A DNA stretch of 64,000 nt, taken from NCBI GenBank assembly GCA_037892935.1, contig JAYXKI010000001.1:2852001-2916000 (forward strand), read 5' to 3'. The position numbers and the translations under genes are program-made. This DNA comes from Phlebopus portentosus. Its lineage: Eukaryota > Basidiomycota > Agaricomycetes > Boletales > Boletinellaceae. Below are positions 46,304-58,700 of the stretch, in pieces; within the stretch, counting starts at the first letter, position 1, and every line of letters starts with the position of its first letter. The notes below the pieces were generated by a model, which was given only the letters and a program-made list of their open reading frames with translations, was not told the DNA's origin and searched no databases.

Positions 46304-47822
46304 ATGTCTGCTACATTCTTTACAGTGGCTAATTCTCCACCTTGTCTTCTCTATCCTCCATCCAGTTCTCCTCCGTTTGCAGATCGACAGCCCTCTATCT
46401 CGTTGCCAGTGCTCAATATGAAGGACGTTTCCTCATTATTAAACCGCAACACGACTCGCAGTCAGTTCTATCCCAAGAAGCGACCCTCTCCTCATCGCGA
46501 TGGCGTTCAGAAACTCCGATGCAAGGACTCTCCTGCCACTTCACGCAGGACTCCGGCCGTTATCAAAGCTGAGCTTCAGCGATTACGACAGCGCGAGGCT
46601 CAGCTGGTAGCGTTTCGCAGGGAAGGTATATACGTAGAAGAAGAATATCGTGAAGAGATTTGCTGCTACATGCATGAGATGGAGGTCAGTTGTCGATTTT
46701 GATCATGTTTGAAAGTGGCTTCGTTTCTGAATATCGAGTGACATTGCGCAGAACTATACAATGGGCTCTGCTTCGGCGATGGACCAGCAACCCGAAATTA
46801 AATGGGCAATGCGGCCATGTCTCGTTGATTTTCTCATCGAGATCCACTTTACTTTCCGCCTTCGCCCCGAGACTCTCTACCTCACTATGAATATTGTGGA
46901 CCGATACGTTTCGCGTCGCATCGTATACACGAAGCACTATCAACTGGTCGGATGTGCCGCATTGTGGATCGCGGCAAAGTTTGAAGATGCGAAGGAGCGA
47001 GTGCCAACACTGACCGATCTTGTGGGCATATGTCGCGACACTTATGATGAGTCTGCGTTTATTCAGATGGAAGGGCACGTTCTGGCTACCATTCAATGGA
47101 CTTTGGGTCACCCGACAGCAGAGGCCTGGCTTCGTTTTTATTGCTGTGGCTCGTTCGAGGAGAGCACAAAGGTCCAGCATGTCGCTAGATTTCTCATGGA
47201 AGTCACCTTATTTTATCGTGATTTCATCAAATACTCTCCTTCAGCTACTGCCCTTGCCTCGCTTATTCTGGCTCGTCACGTTTGCCAGGAGCCGAGACGG
47301 ATTTATGACGAGCCCGATTCGGTCATCGAGATCATTGAATTGATTGACACTCGACTCTGCAGAAACATCGCAGATCTTTCGGAAAATCTCGTTAGGAAGT
47401 ACTCGTATCCCTTTTACTCGAAGGCGTCAACAATCACCGTTCAGTGGTATTTGACTGGAAATCGATTTGTTCGTGAGGTCATCCCGAGTCTGATCCCGAT
47501 GACGCCAGTGTCACGAAATCCGCTTTCGGCACTCAGTACACCCATGAGCTCAATGTCCGTGTCTACGGATTCCTCGTCGGATGACATCGACATGCCAGCC
47601 ACTCCGACAAGTCCTGTATACGCTGGAGACCCGTTTTTGATCTCGCAACCTCATCACACCTCCAAAAGCGACAAGGAGAACATCCCGATGACTTATGATC
47701 AGGCGGTGGCAACGAAGTACACAAACATCGCGGATGAGTGCGCTTCGCACGATTACTACTCACGCCCTGCGTTGCATGATCGGAATGTCCTTGCGCCCTC
47801 GCCTGTTCGTCAAATTTCATGA
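46304..47822 (+). CDS. G1-type cyclin (Cln-like)
   Basis: Two exons, 46304-46684 and 46752-47822; 483 aa. The N-terminus (about 125 aa) is basic and Ser/Pro-rich with a glutamate-rich helix before the box. The cyclin box (about residues 130-350) begins EIKWAMRPCLVDFLIEIHFT and has YLTMNIVDRYVSRR, LVGCAALWIAAKFED and a WTLGHPTAEAWLRFY second-repeat start. The KxxxE charge pair is present in the first helix (R of MRPCL, E of EIH). The C-tail is Ser/Thr/Pro-rich with SP/TP sites and a KEN triplet in SDKENIPM, both pointing to turnover control. The subclass (Cln versus B-type) is inferred: no clear B-type MRAILVDWL wording and a single-exon box with CLN-like spacing. Confidence 0.85.
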
Positions 47823-49320
47823 TGCTGAGTCTGCGGTTTTCGTCCGTCGCGCTACATGAATTCATCCATGTTTGCCGCCTCCTGGTCGCATCGGTCGAGC
47901 TCTGACCGCTCTGTGCCTCTGTCTGAAACGTCAACTTTTTTCTCTGCAACTCAAAATGTACTCTATCATATACTTCAATCGCCTTCAAAAGGGGCACCCT
48001 CCGCGCACTTTTCCCTGTCTCTGCAAGCTCAATCATCCCATGCATTCCATCATCTCAATGGTTTTTGTCTCATCGCACTTATCGCACTACACATTTCCCA
48101 TCCCTGGATTGGAGGATGCAGATCCAAACGACAGGGACACACTTCCCCCTCAAAAAGGATGGTTTCTTTTTCATTCGGGTTTTCCGCGTGTCGCGATCGT
48201 GTTCCAAGTCGAGTGGACTAATCCTCCTTTCAATAGTACGCGTCTCGCATTCTTTTTTCTTGTGCTCGTGTCCTCCAACCGTCCATTCCACTTCACCATC
48301 ATTGCAACATTCATTCAGTACAGGTATCTTTTTTTTATAGCATTCGTCACTTTAGTGTTCCATCATCGTCCCCCTTATATCCCCCACCTTTACCCTTTTA
48401 CCCCCTTTTACCCAAGCACTGCTTCCTAATCTGTGCCTTTCTCTCCTTCATTGCGTGCGTTGGCCACGGTTTGGGTTGCAAGCTGCCTTTGATTTATTCT
48501 TTTTTTAGTGTCATAGTCTGCAATCGTGTTAAATGAACTCTCTCCCCCCTTCATTTTCTCGTGCACATTATATTGGTCCGTATTCACATTTTCCCCTTCC
48601 ATTGTCTGTCCCTTCTGCGCCATTGTCATTACAGCATGTTGCAACATCCGCGTCCACTTCGTCCAGTTATTCCGTCGTGTGCTCTCTCAAACCAAGTGTG
48701 CCTTCTTCCCTTGGGCATGATAGCAAGTTGCTTGCCAACAATCAGAACACAATCGGTCGTATTTTATTGAATGTAAAATTGAAGAGCGTCTCACGAGTGA
48801 AAGGAGAAAAGCTTGACTTCGATGCTGAGAAGTAGCGGATGCAGTAGAAGAACGGGCAAGTCTAAGACTGAAGTGGAAACGCGATAGGATGGGAGTTTCT
48901 CGAAGACCCGTGTTTTTCAATACGCACGCAGGCGGCCATGTGTCTACTACAAAGGTCAAAGATCAAATAATTTGTACATCTTGCGTGACTATTTATCAAG
49001 CAAAAAATGGATCTGTCATGCGCGGGCCCGCAGCGGAGATTCGGCGTAGGACATTGATGGCCACGATAGTTAATATAGATTGACGGTAGGTATACATCAT
49101 TGTATTGAACCTTGCAAAGTTGCAACCTTCCTTCCCGTTGTACATTGAGGTCCAGTATCTTGAGCTGCATCGGTGTTTTATATGTTATCCAGCTCATTAG
49201 ATGACGTCAACGAAACCATATGTTTTGTTTGAAATTCGTCCGTTATCTCCTTCGCTTACATTAATATTGTCGTTCCGTAAGGATCCTCCTACAGCCTCGT
49301 GTATATTTATTACAGTGTTT
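47823..49320. other. 3' flank of the cyclin gene
   Basis: Strongly pyrimidine-rich plus strand (C/T tracts near 48350-48430 and 48540-48660); open frames here are Ser/Pro/Phe-rich artefacts of that bias. No gene recognised. Confidence 0.45.
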
Positions 49321-49524
49321 TCACGATATCCAAGCCTTTCGGATCGCATTTAATTCTGAGGCATGACGACCAGCTGGAACGCGGTCGTCCGTCGCTTTGC
49401 CTCCCGCTGCTTCTGCCGCAGCCGGGTCAACATTTTTATACACCTGCCTATACACTTCAGGATGGGGGTTTGCGGCATCACTTCCAGGCAGTCACATCGA
49501 GATCTGGTTAAACTTTCCTGCCAT
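49321..49524 (-). pseudogene. Small 68-codon frame with an internal TGA, family unknown
   Basis: From an ATG at 49524 (after a pyrimidine-rich leader and TATA-like tatatatcagtatata) the minus strand reads ten codons, MAGKFNQISM, then TGA at 49494-49492, then in the same frame a coding-like stretch (NPHPEVYRQVYKNVDPAAAE... HASELNAIRKAWIS) to a stop at 49323-49321. Either it is a nonsense-mutated gene, or a very short (33-nt) intron from aa|gttt to gaag removes the stop; such an intron is shorter than any other in the window. I do not recognise the protein. Confidence 0.35.
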
Positions 49525-50181
49525 CTTGAGAGAATGACGCATGAAATCAGGGAAGAAAACTTGGAGAGGGATATATACTGATATATATCCGAACGGACGT
49601 GGTCTTCGATTGGTCTCGTTTCTTTTTTCGCAAGAATTAAATGATCGGTATTCGGACACATATCAGCAGACTGTACGGCAGTTGTACGGCTTGTAGGAGC
49701 TTGTAGGCGTCTCCCGATCCAAGCCTATACATGTTCCTATGTGTCCCTACTCGCCAGGCCCAGAGAATGTTATCTCCTTCTCAACAGACGTTGACCCGGA
49801 CCGCTGTTTTGTAGGTAGTCGTACTTAGGTCCGAAGCTGCCCGAAGCCAGCAATATATACTTAGCAATTGTATCCACAGTCTGCGTCATTGGCTTCGCAA
49901 TCGCGCAGACGTTATGCATATGTACCTCCCTCTTCCTCGGATGCGCTCATGAATTCAATGCATAACGTACCAAGGGCATTTCATCTCATGCCGATGACGC
50001 CAGTCGAGCTCGTATCTGGACAATTATAGCGGATACCACGGAATTTTGATGGCTGGTAAGGCATGGCAAGGCATTCCATCAAGGCATTCCATCAAAGCGA
50101 TGTAAACAATCCTAATCCTCCTTTGATTGACCTAAATAGTCTTACACAAGTCGCGCTTTATGATGTTGCTTTGTTACACGC
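49525..50181. other. Spacer with small repeats
   Basis: Holds an 11-bp inverted repeat (acgttatgcat at 49909-49919 and its complement at 49958-49968) and a 13-bp perfect tandem duplication (aaggcattccatc, 50068-50093). No gene seen. Confidence 0.45.
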
Positions 50182-52080
50182 TTACTCCAGTTTCCACCGA
50201 TTGTCTTCAAGCTTGATCCCTACTGGCCGCTTTTCGTCCAGACTGATCCGACCTGCATGCAAGATTGCAGTTGTGAGCACCGTATTGGAAATCGTTGGAA
50301 GCCCCTGTGAGTCGAAATCCCCCGGCTGGATCTCACCCGCGTTCACAGCGTGAGCGGCGTCAATGAACTTCTCGATGGAGATGTATCCATAGCCCCGTTG
50401 TCCGTCGAAATGACCAGTCTCAGATGGCGAATACTTCATGCTAAAAATGAAATTTCAGGACCTGGTGATCACGATCGGGTTGAGAGACATTACTAGAATG
50501 GGTTGTAGCTGTTGAAGGGACAGGTAGGATAAAATCAGGGACAAGCGTTAGCCGAGGATTAAAGGACATACTAGGTTTTCCCGGTGTCATCGACGGTTAT
50601 GTCGTATCCGCGGTGCGCCTGGTCGACAGTGATATCTCCCTTGGGTGCGTATCAGTTGGTTGACATCTCGACTTCTCAACTGGAGATGCAGGCGCATTCT
50701 TACCTTCTCCCCCATGTAGTACCAATGCTGCGCGGAATGCACGCCTGATTTGAGAGGCGCCGTCCACGAGGCAGAATACACTGCCGTTCCCTTGTGCTTG
50801 GGGCTCGAGAGTGATTGCCAGTCGACGAGCAAGGTTATCGTATCTTCGGTGTTTTCAACGCAGTTGTACGGTTCCCCTGTTGCAATGCCGGTAGCTGCGC
50901 TTGCAACTACACGTGTAGGAACTGCCTTCCCTTGCAAGATCCAGCAGCAAATGTCGATGTGATGGGACGAGAGATAGTAGCTTGGTAAATGTGAGTATCC
51001 TTCCTTGCAATCACCAAAATTTGACAACGATTACCTGATGTCGCTGTCCTTCCCTGCCCAGGCGCGGAACGTCTCGAGCTGGCTTTTCGGCTGGCTCATC
51101 CAAGCATTGAAGAAGTTGAATTCCCCAAGCGTGGCAGCCCGCACTTTCGCATCACTATATACCGGATCGAACCTGAAGCCGATGAATGAGTGTGACGCAG
51201 CCCGAGAGCGTAAAGCAGTCATTTACCTTTTATGGTGCTCGACGAAGCACACTACATTATTTCGCTTTGCGGCTTCAATGAGTTCAATATGATGTTCGAG
51301 CTTCTGAGTCGCTGGTTTCGTGACAAGGACGTGCATACGACGTTCCAAGGCGTAAAGCGCGATTGGAAAGTGAGTGCCTATATAGTCGGACTAGAACTTG
51401 TGCGATTAATGAAGAAGTGGATTAAACATACTGTCAGGCGTGAATATTATAACTGCGCTGCCGGGCTGGAGGGCATCGATCGCGGTTTTATAAGCCTCTG
51501 GATCAGTCTTTCCTTCTTCAGGGAATGGCTTGAAGCTATTAAACGAAGTTTACGAATCATGGACAAACACCAACAATGCTATTGTCGCGTACGAGACATC
51601 CATATCTTTGTAAACATTTGCAATATTTGCCTGCAAGTGATTCCGGATAGCAGGGAATTTGGAACCGCTGACGCCGACCATAGAGAGCTCATCAACCTTC
51701 TTGCGTCTGCGAAGGTCAAATAGTGTCAAGGCCACCACCTTCCAGCATGCAAAATTCAGTAAGTTTTCCATTCGATGGAATTTGTTTATGTACATACGCC
51801 AATCTGGAGACAGTTTGATCAATAGCATGATCACTAGAATATACTAAGATTGCAAGCTTACCTTCTTGTCAGACTTTGAGGCTCCGGATTCCGTCCATCC
51901 TGTGGTATACTCTCCCTAAGGCACCACTTTCTCAGCTCATCACCGATGCAATTGTGCCAAAATCGACTCACAGTACCACCTGCACATTCAGCCCATCAAA
52001 ACAAGTATACGAAGACGGCAAACGAGTATAGGCACCGACTCACACATTAGGACGTTCAGTTCCTTTCTACCTGTCGACAT
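50182..52080 (-). CDS. Gfo/Idh/MocA-family NAD(P)-dependent oxidoreductase
   Basis: Eleven exons in transcript order: 52080-52044, 51979-51972, 51915-51862, 51738-51593, 51535-51432, 51377-51227, 51172-51035, 50980-50704, 50639-50572, 50508-50494, 50440-50182; 418 aa. The N-terminal Rossmann fold starts LNVLMCGTGEYTTGW with a glycine-rich loop, [20 protein letters not shown] following; [20 protein letters not shown] and [13 protein letters not shown] contain the family Lys-Pro signature. The C-terminal half has [10 protein letters not shown], where a His lies in the expected active-site helix. Members act on sugars, inositols or bile-acid-like alcohols; substrate not predictable here. Exon 2 is 8 nt and exon 10 is 15 nt, both needed to keep conserved sequence in frame. 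It starts 464 nt from the SmD2 stop. Confidence 0.85.
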
Positions 52081-52544
52081 CTTGCTAATCGATAGACGTT
52101 GGGAGATGGAGGTGCCGAGAGGAAGGTTTTGGAAGAGCGTTTCACCGACGAGCTATATGCATGGCCATTTTAATGTGTTGCGGAATCTGGCGGGCCAAGC
52201 GGCCCGGGTCGTCTTCTCCGTCGTGTGGGCCGAAGTCTTACCGGCCGTAAACAACAGCAAACTGCAATACGAAGCAGCCCATGGCATACTGAACATATGA
52301 AGGAATCTGTTAAAATTTAAAGTACCAGAATGAAGCGAGTTTCAGGCTGAGCCGAATTTGTTATTGGCGCAAACCGTGTCTGAATGATCAGTAGTAGTAC
52401 TACATAGTCTCTCGGTCCTGTACTGACTCTGAGGGGAAAGCCATAATGTTGCATCGACTAATGGAAAATACAATGAAACTAGAACAAATGCCTGCTGAAT
52501 CATAGTACCATGATCTCACAGAATGGGAACGCGGGTGAAAGTGG
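52081..52544. other. Promoter region of the oxidoreductase gene
   Basis: No gene seen; contains the SmD2 3' flank as well. Confidence 0.45.
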
Positions 52545-53168
52545 TCAAGCCTGGTGTCGCAAAACTATGCGAAGATAAATTCAAAACCACGGAAACGAGA
52601 TGCTACAGAGTGTACTCACTCAATATTACGGAATCGCCTCTAGGAAAACAATATCAGAAATTCAACACTGCAAGTGAGATTGATCAAAAAACGCACCGAA
52701 GGAACATCTTGCTGATGAAGCGGTCTTTGTTAACAGGCTTCTTGTTTTTACCCTTCGGTACCTCCACCCACATCTTAGCTCAAACGCATCAGAAAAGGTC
52801 TCATCTGAACCGAATGAATGCAGCGACTCGCCTCCTTCACATTTTCCAGGACCTACACGGCAGATGAGCAAGAAGTGAGATTTTGCTAAAACGACTGCGA
52901 ATTATTGGTGTAGCACCCACCATATTTGTGTGTCTGTCAAATGCCTTCACTCGTGCCAAAAGTTTCTTGTTGTTCCTCAGAGAGATGAGGACCTGGTGGT
53001 GATTTCTGACCGCTTGCAACAGCACTGATAGCGGTCCTTGTGAGATCTCTTGTTCTTCAAGTTGTCGAATCTGGGCTTCGTCGAGCTCAGATTTCGGGAC
53101 ATTGGTCAGATGGCTGATGAGATAGGTGTTAGAAAGAACATTCTGCATAAATAATCATCATACCTCAT
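52545..53168 (-). CDS. SMD2: Small nuclear ribonucleoprotein SmD2
   Basis: Six exons in transcript order: 53168-53164, 53113-52921, 52852-52832, 52773-52697, 52639-52620, 52564-52545; 111 aa, the usual length. The Sm fold is clear: [40 protein letters not shown] (Sm1), [16 protein letters not shown], and [20 protein letters not shown] (Sm2). SmD2 is part of the heptameric ring on U1, U2, U4 and U5 snRNA. Exon 1 is five nucleotides (ATGAG) and exon 3 is 21 nt, with a GC donor (AG|GCGAGT) after it. Divergent from Pescadillo, 194 nt apart, so the two probably share a promoter region. Confidence 0.93.
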
Positions 53169-53362
53169 GGTTTTGGCACGTCAATGGATGGTCACTTCAG
53201 TATCGTGGATGTGGAACGGATGAAGTCGACGATGAATGCGCGGTGGAAGTTGGAACTCTGAAGTGCCAACTTCAGCGTGGGAATATATGGTAGCGGACAG
53301 AAATTTTGAAGGAAGGAAGTGTGTTGACTTTGAACAATCCCTCCTCCATACTTCCGTGCAAC

Positions 53363-55458
53363 ATGGGTCGAATCAAGCAGAAGGGAAACTCTGGCGCAGC
53401 CAAAGCCTATGTAACTCGTTCAGCCGCAGTCAAAAAGCTACAGTGCTCTCTAGCGGATTTCCGTAGACTGTGTATCCTGAAAGGTTGGGAGGGCTTTTTT
53501 GGATCGATCATTACTTTACTGACATACGCCTCCATAGGTATCTTCCCTAGGGAGCCCAAAAACAGGAAGAAGGCAAACAAGGGATCTTCTGCGCCTACGT
53601 CGTTTTACTATGCGAAGGATATCGCGTATCTGGCACACGAGCCTGTGTTGCAGAAACTTAGGCAGCACAAGGCTTTCGCGAAGAAGCTTTCAAGAGCATT
53701 AGGACGCGGAGAATGGAGCAGTGCAAAAAGTCTGGAAGAGAATAAACCCGTCTATCGACTCGACCACATCGTCAAGGAAAGGTATCATGTCTGGCGTCTC
53801 TTCCTTCAATCAGTTATCTCACATTTTACCGTCTCCCATGCAGATATCCTACTTTCATAGACGCCGTTCGCGACATAGACGACGCCCTTTGTCTTGTATC
53901 ACTATTTGCATCGCTTCCCTCAAATGCCCGGTTATCTCCCTCTCTAATCGAAAATTGCTCTCGTTTGTCTGCGGAATGGCAGCTATACATCATGCACACC
54001 CATGCCCTTCGAAAAATATTCCTATCTATAAAGGGTGTTTACTTCCAAGCAGAAGTTATGGATCAAAACGTTACGTGGCTGGTACCTTATCAGTTCACGC
54101 AAAACGTAAGTTGTCCGTGTCCAGATTTTGGCGGGACAAGTGCATGACTAAGATTGATAGATTCCCTCTGACGTCGACGTACGGGTAATGTTGACATTCC
54201 TGGAACTCTATCAAACCCTTCTTGGCTTCGTTTTCTTCAAGCTCTACACAGACGCAGGACTTATTTACCCGCCGCCCCTTGATACCGAAAAAGATGCGAC
54301 CGGCGCTGGCGTTGGAGCCTTTCGTTTGCAAGAGGTAGACAGGCAGTCGGCTGCTGAAGGAAGCGTGCGCAAAAACGCAACGAGTGAGGGCAAAAGGGTT
54401 CTCGCGAAAGACGTGCGACAGACGATTAAGGATATTGCTAACACGTCTGTCGCAGATGACGATCAGGCTCTGCCTATGGTCGCGGAAGACACGACCGATG
54501 CGGAGGCAGGAGATGAGTTCGTTCCTCAATCTTCCAAAACCAACCCAGAGGAGACTTCCAGTTTGACAACCCTACGGACACTCTCGTCTTTTCCTGAGTC
54601 CACGATCACGACATTATTTAGCCCATATATTTTCTTTCTCTCCAGAGAAATATCTCGTCCCCTCTTCGAATTCATCATTCGATCTTTCGGCGGACGTGTC
54701 GGATGGCCAGCTACCTCTGGCTCCGGCTCGCCATTTGACGAATCTAGCGATTCCATCACCCACGTCATTATTGACCGTCCTTTATTTGCTGAGAGCAGAC
54801 AGTCGGCAGAAGAACAGGAACGTCGCCGAAGGCGTAAATATGTCCAACCCCAGTGGATCGTAGACTGCGTCAATGCGAGTAAAATCCTCCCAGAAATTCC
54901 ATACCTTCAGGGCGCTACGCTTCCACCCCATCTAAGTCCGTTTGGCGAGAGGGTTGGAGCTTATGAGCCTACGCAAACTGATGAGGTTGCCATGGAGGTG
55001 TCGGAGAGTGAGGAGGAAGTGGAGGCCCCCGAGGCGGAGAACGTCGAGGCTACTACTAAGAAAGAAGCTCTTGACGCCGTTATCGAGCGTGCGGTGGACA
55101 GCAATGAGCAATTGCGAGCAGCCGAACTGCAGGCTGAGACAGAGGGCGTTGACTACGGGACATTCGAAAAGAAGGTCAGCAAGCCGACGAAGAAGAAGAC
55201 GCTTGACGCGGACTCGGATCAGGCGAATGACTTGGAAATGAACAAGATGATGATGAGCCGGAAACAAAGGAAATTGTACGAAAAGATGAAGTACAGCGAG
55301 AACAAGCGGACGGCAGAGGTGAGCCCAGATATGAACGTTCAAGTGTTCAATGCCTGTACTGAGGACTCTGAACCATCTCTTTTTCAACTTAGCGTGCGAT
55401 ACTGGAGGAGAGGAAGCAGGCGTTAAGGAAAGAAAAGAGACGAGCACAAAAGACATGA
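53363..55458 (+). CDS. NOP7: Pescadillo homologue (ribosome biogenesis)
   Basis: Five exons: 53363-53483, 53538-53781, 53844-54105, 54161-55318, 55393-55458; 616 aa. N-terminal pescadillo domain begins [19 protein letters not shown] and has [29 protein letters not shown] and [25 protein letters not shown] domain lies at about residues 345-450 ([12 protein letters not shown] and [11 protein letters not shown], the conserved Trp). The acidic C-tail ends in a Lys/Arg-rich helix ([15 protein letters not shown]). With Erb1 and Ytm1 it forms the PeBoW/Nop7 complex that processes 27S pre-rRNA in the nucleolus. The short last exon completes the basic tail. Confidence 0.94.
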
Positions 55459-55774
55459 CAATTTTTTTATTAGACCATTACTATTTTTCCTGTATTTCCT
55501 TCCGTTCAGCCCGACTTTTTTTACATAAATGCATCGAGCCAAGATATGATTAGTGATGATGACTTTCTGACTGAGAGGAAGTACGTAAAGTCACATGCAA
55601 CGATACATATACTGTAGTTGCTCTTATTCAAAATTGAAATCTAGAAGGGCTATGCTTTCACCCCCTCATTTGTTTACCTCATCTCACCTGATTACTACTC
55701 TTCTGCAGCCGGGCTGTTAGAATACAAGCTGGAGCGGAGCACCTCTTCTTCACTCCGCGATTCGCTGCTAGGCG
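55459..55774. other. Spacer between Pescadillo and the ARF-GEF
   Basis: No gene seen; 3' UTR and promoter. Confidence 0.5.
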
Positions 55775-58700
55775 ATGATAGGCGGCAGTTCACAATCATC
55801 CTCGCAACCGGTTACCGACTACAGCACGGACGACCCGAACTTGCCATCTTATTCTGAAATAGAAAATGACCAAGCCTCTCCTGGACCCCGTGCGTACATG
55901 ACTGCGACGACGACGACGACGACAGTCACAACCACCACTCAGACGACCACTTTCTTCTCCTTGCCACTTTGGCTGCGGCGCGCGGGGCCAGTCTTGTCTT
56001 CACCCGCTAAGTCAGAAGGATCACAGCCATCGGTGTTGCATGGACGGGCTGCAGAGGACGTCAGGATTGCTCGTGCGATTAGCTATAACATCGACTTCAA
56101 CAAGAAGTTGCCGGACGTTCCTCACTCTGAAGCGGCGGGTGGTCCTGGATTCGCACGTCGTAGCACCGGAATGATACATCTACCAACAGTGCAACAAGAG
56201 ACCGAGCTAGACACGAAGAACGCAAGGTTCTCTCGCTCATCGACTCTTCTATCACCTCCAGGACAATCAACGCGTACTCTGGCACAAGCAGGCCTTGGCA
56301 TCGGTCTCCCATATGTCATGCCGTCGGCAGCTAGCACTTGCAGGACGCGGAAAGTCTCGCAGTCCGCGACGAGGCCAAGCACCGCTCCAAGGCCAAACCG
56401 TCTTGAACCTAGCAAGGAGGTCCGACGTGTAAAAAGCTTTTCCCGCGCACAAACAGGACCTGTGCTTCTCGTCCCCAACTCAGAGGATCAGGAGAACGTG
56501 CAATCTCAGAAAAAGAACTCTGCGTTGACGGTCCCGAATAGCAATAACCCTGCTTGTGTGATGCTTGGAGAAGGAGAAGCGTATGCCAATCCTTCAGATG
56601 TTCGCTCTGAACCTAAATTGTTGATGAGAAGAGCTTCCTTCTGGAATCGTCGGAGAGTCCAGTCGATGAAAACTTCAGATGAAGCGCGGACCCGGTTGCA
56701 ACAAGATCCTCGAATTGTGCCTTTACCTACTTTGCCTGTCCTCCAACCGATTTCTCCTATGTTTCCAGATAGGGTGGTACAGTCTTCCTCGGGGTCATCA
56801 CCTCGTTCTTCAAGTTTTCATGCTTCTGATCGGCTGAGGAGACGACACTCTGAACGAAGCACTTCAACCCATCATTCGCCCCAGGATTCTAATTTCTCAG
56901 CAGAACCACCCCCTATACCTGTACGCTCCACTCACAGGTCGCTAGGGTCAGGATCCTCTCAATGCGCGACAGCTCATAGAAGTATCTCGTCTCTTCAAGA
57001 ACCCCAATCTCGCCCTGTACAAAGTTCGTTCATCTCCTCACCAGCACCTTCCCGCTTTCCTGTGATAGATCAAGGACAGTCCCGGCCGCGATCGATGACA
57101 AATCCGCCTAGTGTCCTGCACCGGCTTTCCATGGGTTTCTTCACTTCTTCCTCTCCTTCATCGCCAATTTCATCGCCGTCACTTTCCACTAATATATTGA
57201 ATGAGACCCCTGTGTCCTCGTCCCCTAGGCAGTCTCGCACTCTTCCTCGGAGTTCTTTATCCGCCTCAGCTTTAGAGATTCTGAGGCCGCGCGAAGACGA
57301 AGAATCGCCTGGAGTTTTCTTAGAAAGACTTGAAGTAGCTGTGAGCAAAGCGGAGATCGCTAATATTCTTGCGGGAAGGTTTGTCTGTCATGCATGCCTT
57401 GTGATGTTTGTTACTCACTAATTTCGATCTTTCAGCGGAGACTCTTACTATTCCCAAGCTTTGCGAATATACATAGATCGTTTCAATTTCACAAATGATC
57501 CATTGGATATTGCTCTTCGGAAACTACTCATGGACGTGGGTTTGCCGAAGGAAACGCAACAGATCGATCGCGTCATGGAAGCGTTTGCTGCTAGATACAC
57601 GCAATGCAACTCGGATCTCTTCGTGTCTCAAGGTGATTGTGCACCTTTGATCTGATATCTCAATTCTGATTCTGATTGTGGTTTCACGGTTCCCTTAGAC
57701 CATCCCTATATCCTTGCTTTTAGTCTGATCATGCTGCACACGGATGCTTTTAACAAGTCTAACAAGCGCAAAATGACCAAGGCAGACTATATAAAGAACA
57801 CTAAACTTGTAGGAGTATCCACGGAGGTTCTTGACGTAAGAGTTCCGGTCGTTTATTTCTTCAAGACCTTGATTAATTGTTGGTCATACTAGTACTTCTT
57901 CGATAACATTGTTTTCGCGCCTTTCATTTTCATAGAAGACCCTTTCGACGTGAATGGTCAGCGCGGCTTTACTCAGGATGGGAGAGCTCATTCTTCAGGA
58001 AGTGCGCAGGCAACCCCTATCTTGAACGGCTCTGTGCTCGGGAAGTCAAATAAGGTGGACGCATATTACCTTATTACTCGCGTAAGTGATTTTGCACAGT
58101 TTGGTTTGTCATGTACTGAGACTCTGTAGAATCTTCATGACGGACTTCGTATCGATGTAGAAACCTACATTCCCCTGCGAAATCCCTATTCTTATCAAGG
58201 TACCGCAGGATCATGGAATGAGGCCGAGCTTCGCCGTTCCTTCGCTCGAGCGGAGGTGATTGAAATCGATGTCATGGATGCTAGGAGATTGTCCACTTTA
58301 CCTTTCTTTACGATGAATGTTACTGGAGCTCCTGGACCTGTGGTCCATAATGTTGCTCCTCCTGCATTATCGGACCAAGAGAGTATGCTTTTGGAGCACT
58401 CGTCATTGAAGGTCACGAAAGTTGGTCTTTTGAATCGAAAGGGCGAGTGATTTGACCCACTAATGCGGCGTAGCTTGCTAAAGGGACCTTCCAGATGACC
58501 TGCTAGATGGTGGAAAGCGTTCAGCCAATAGAAGATGGAAGGAGCAGAGCATCATCTTGACCGGATCACAATTACTTTTTTATCGAGATTCGGTAGTGGC
58601 TTTGAACCTCATCGTTCAGTCACACTCTCCGGGATGCGACTCTTTTCCTAATCAATCTTCATTCCTCATGCCGGATGAAATTCTTTCGGTGAAGGATGCA

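Noticed and set aside
47872..48835. Long open frames downstream of the cyclin gene
   Set aside because: Caused by pyrimidine-rich 3' flank; Ser/Phe/Pro-biased without motifs.
49321..49524. Selenocysteine reading of the in-frame TGA
   Set aside because: Basidiomycetes are not known to use selenocysteine and no SECIS-like structure was identified.
58443..58494. GT donor (ga|gtgatt, intron start 58447) for the ARF-GEF intron
   Set aside because: It leaves the next exon out of phase with a stop; the GC donor four bases earlier keeps the PH domain intact.
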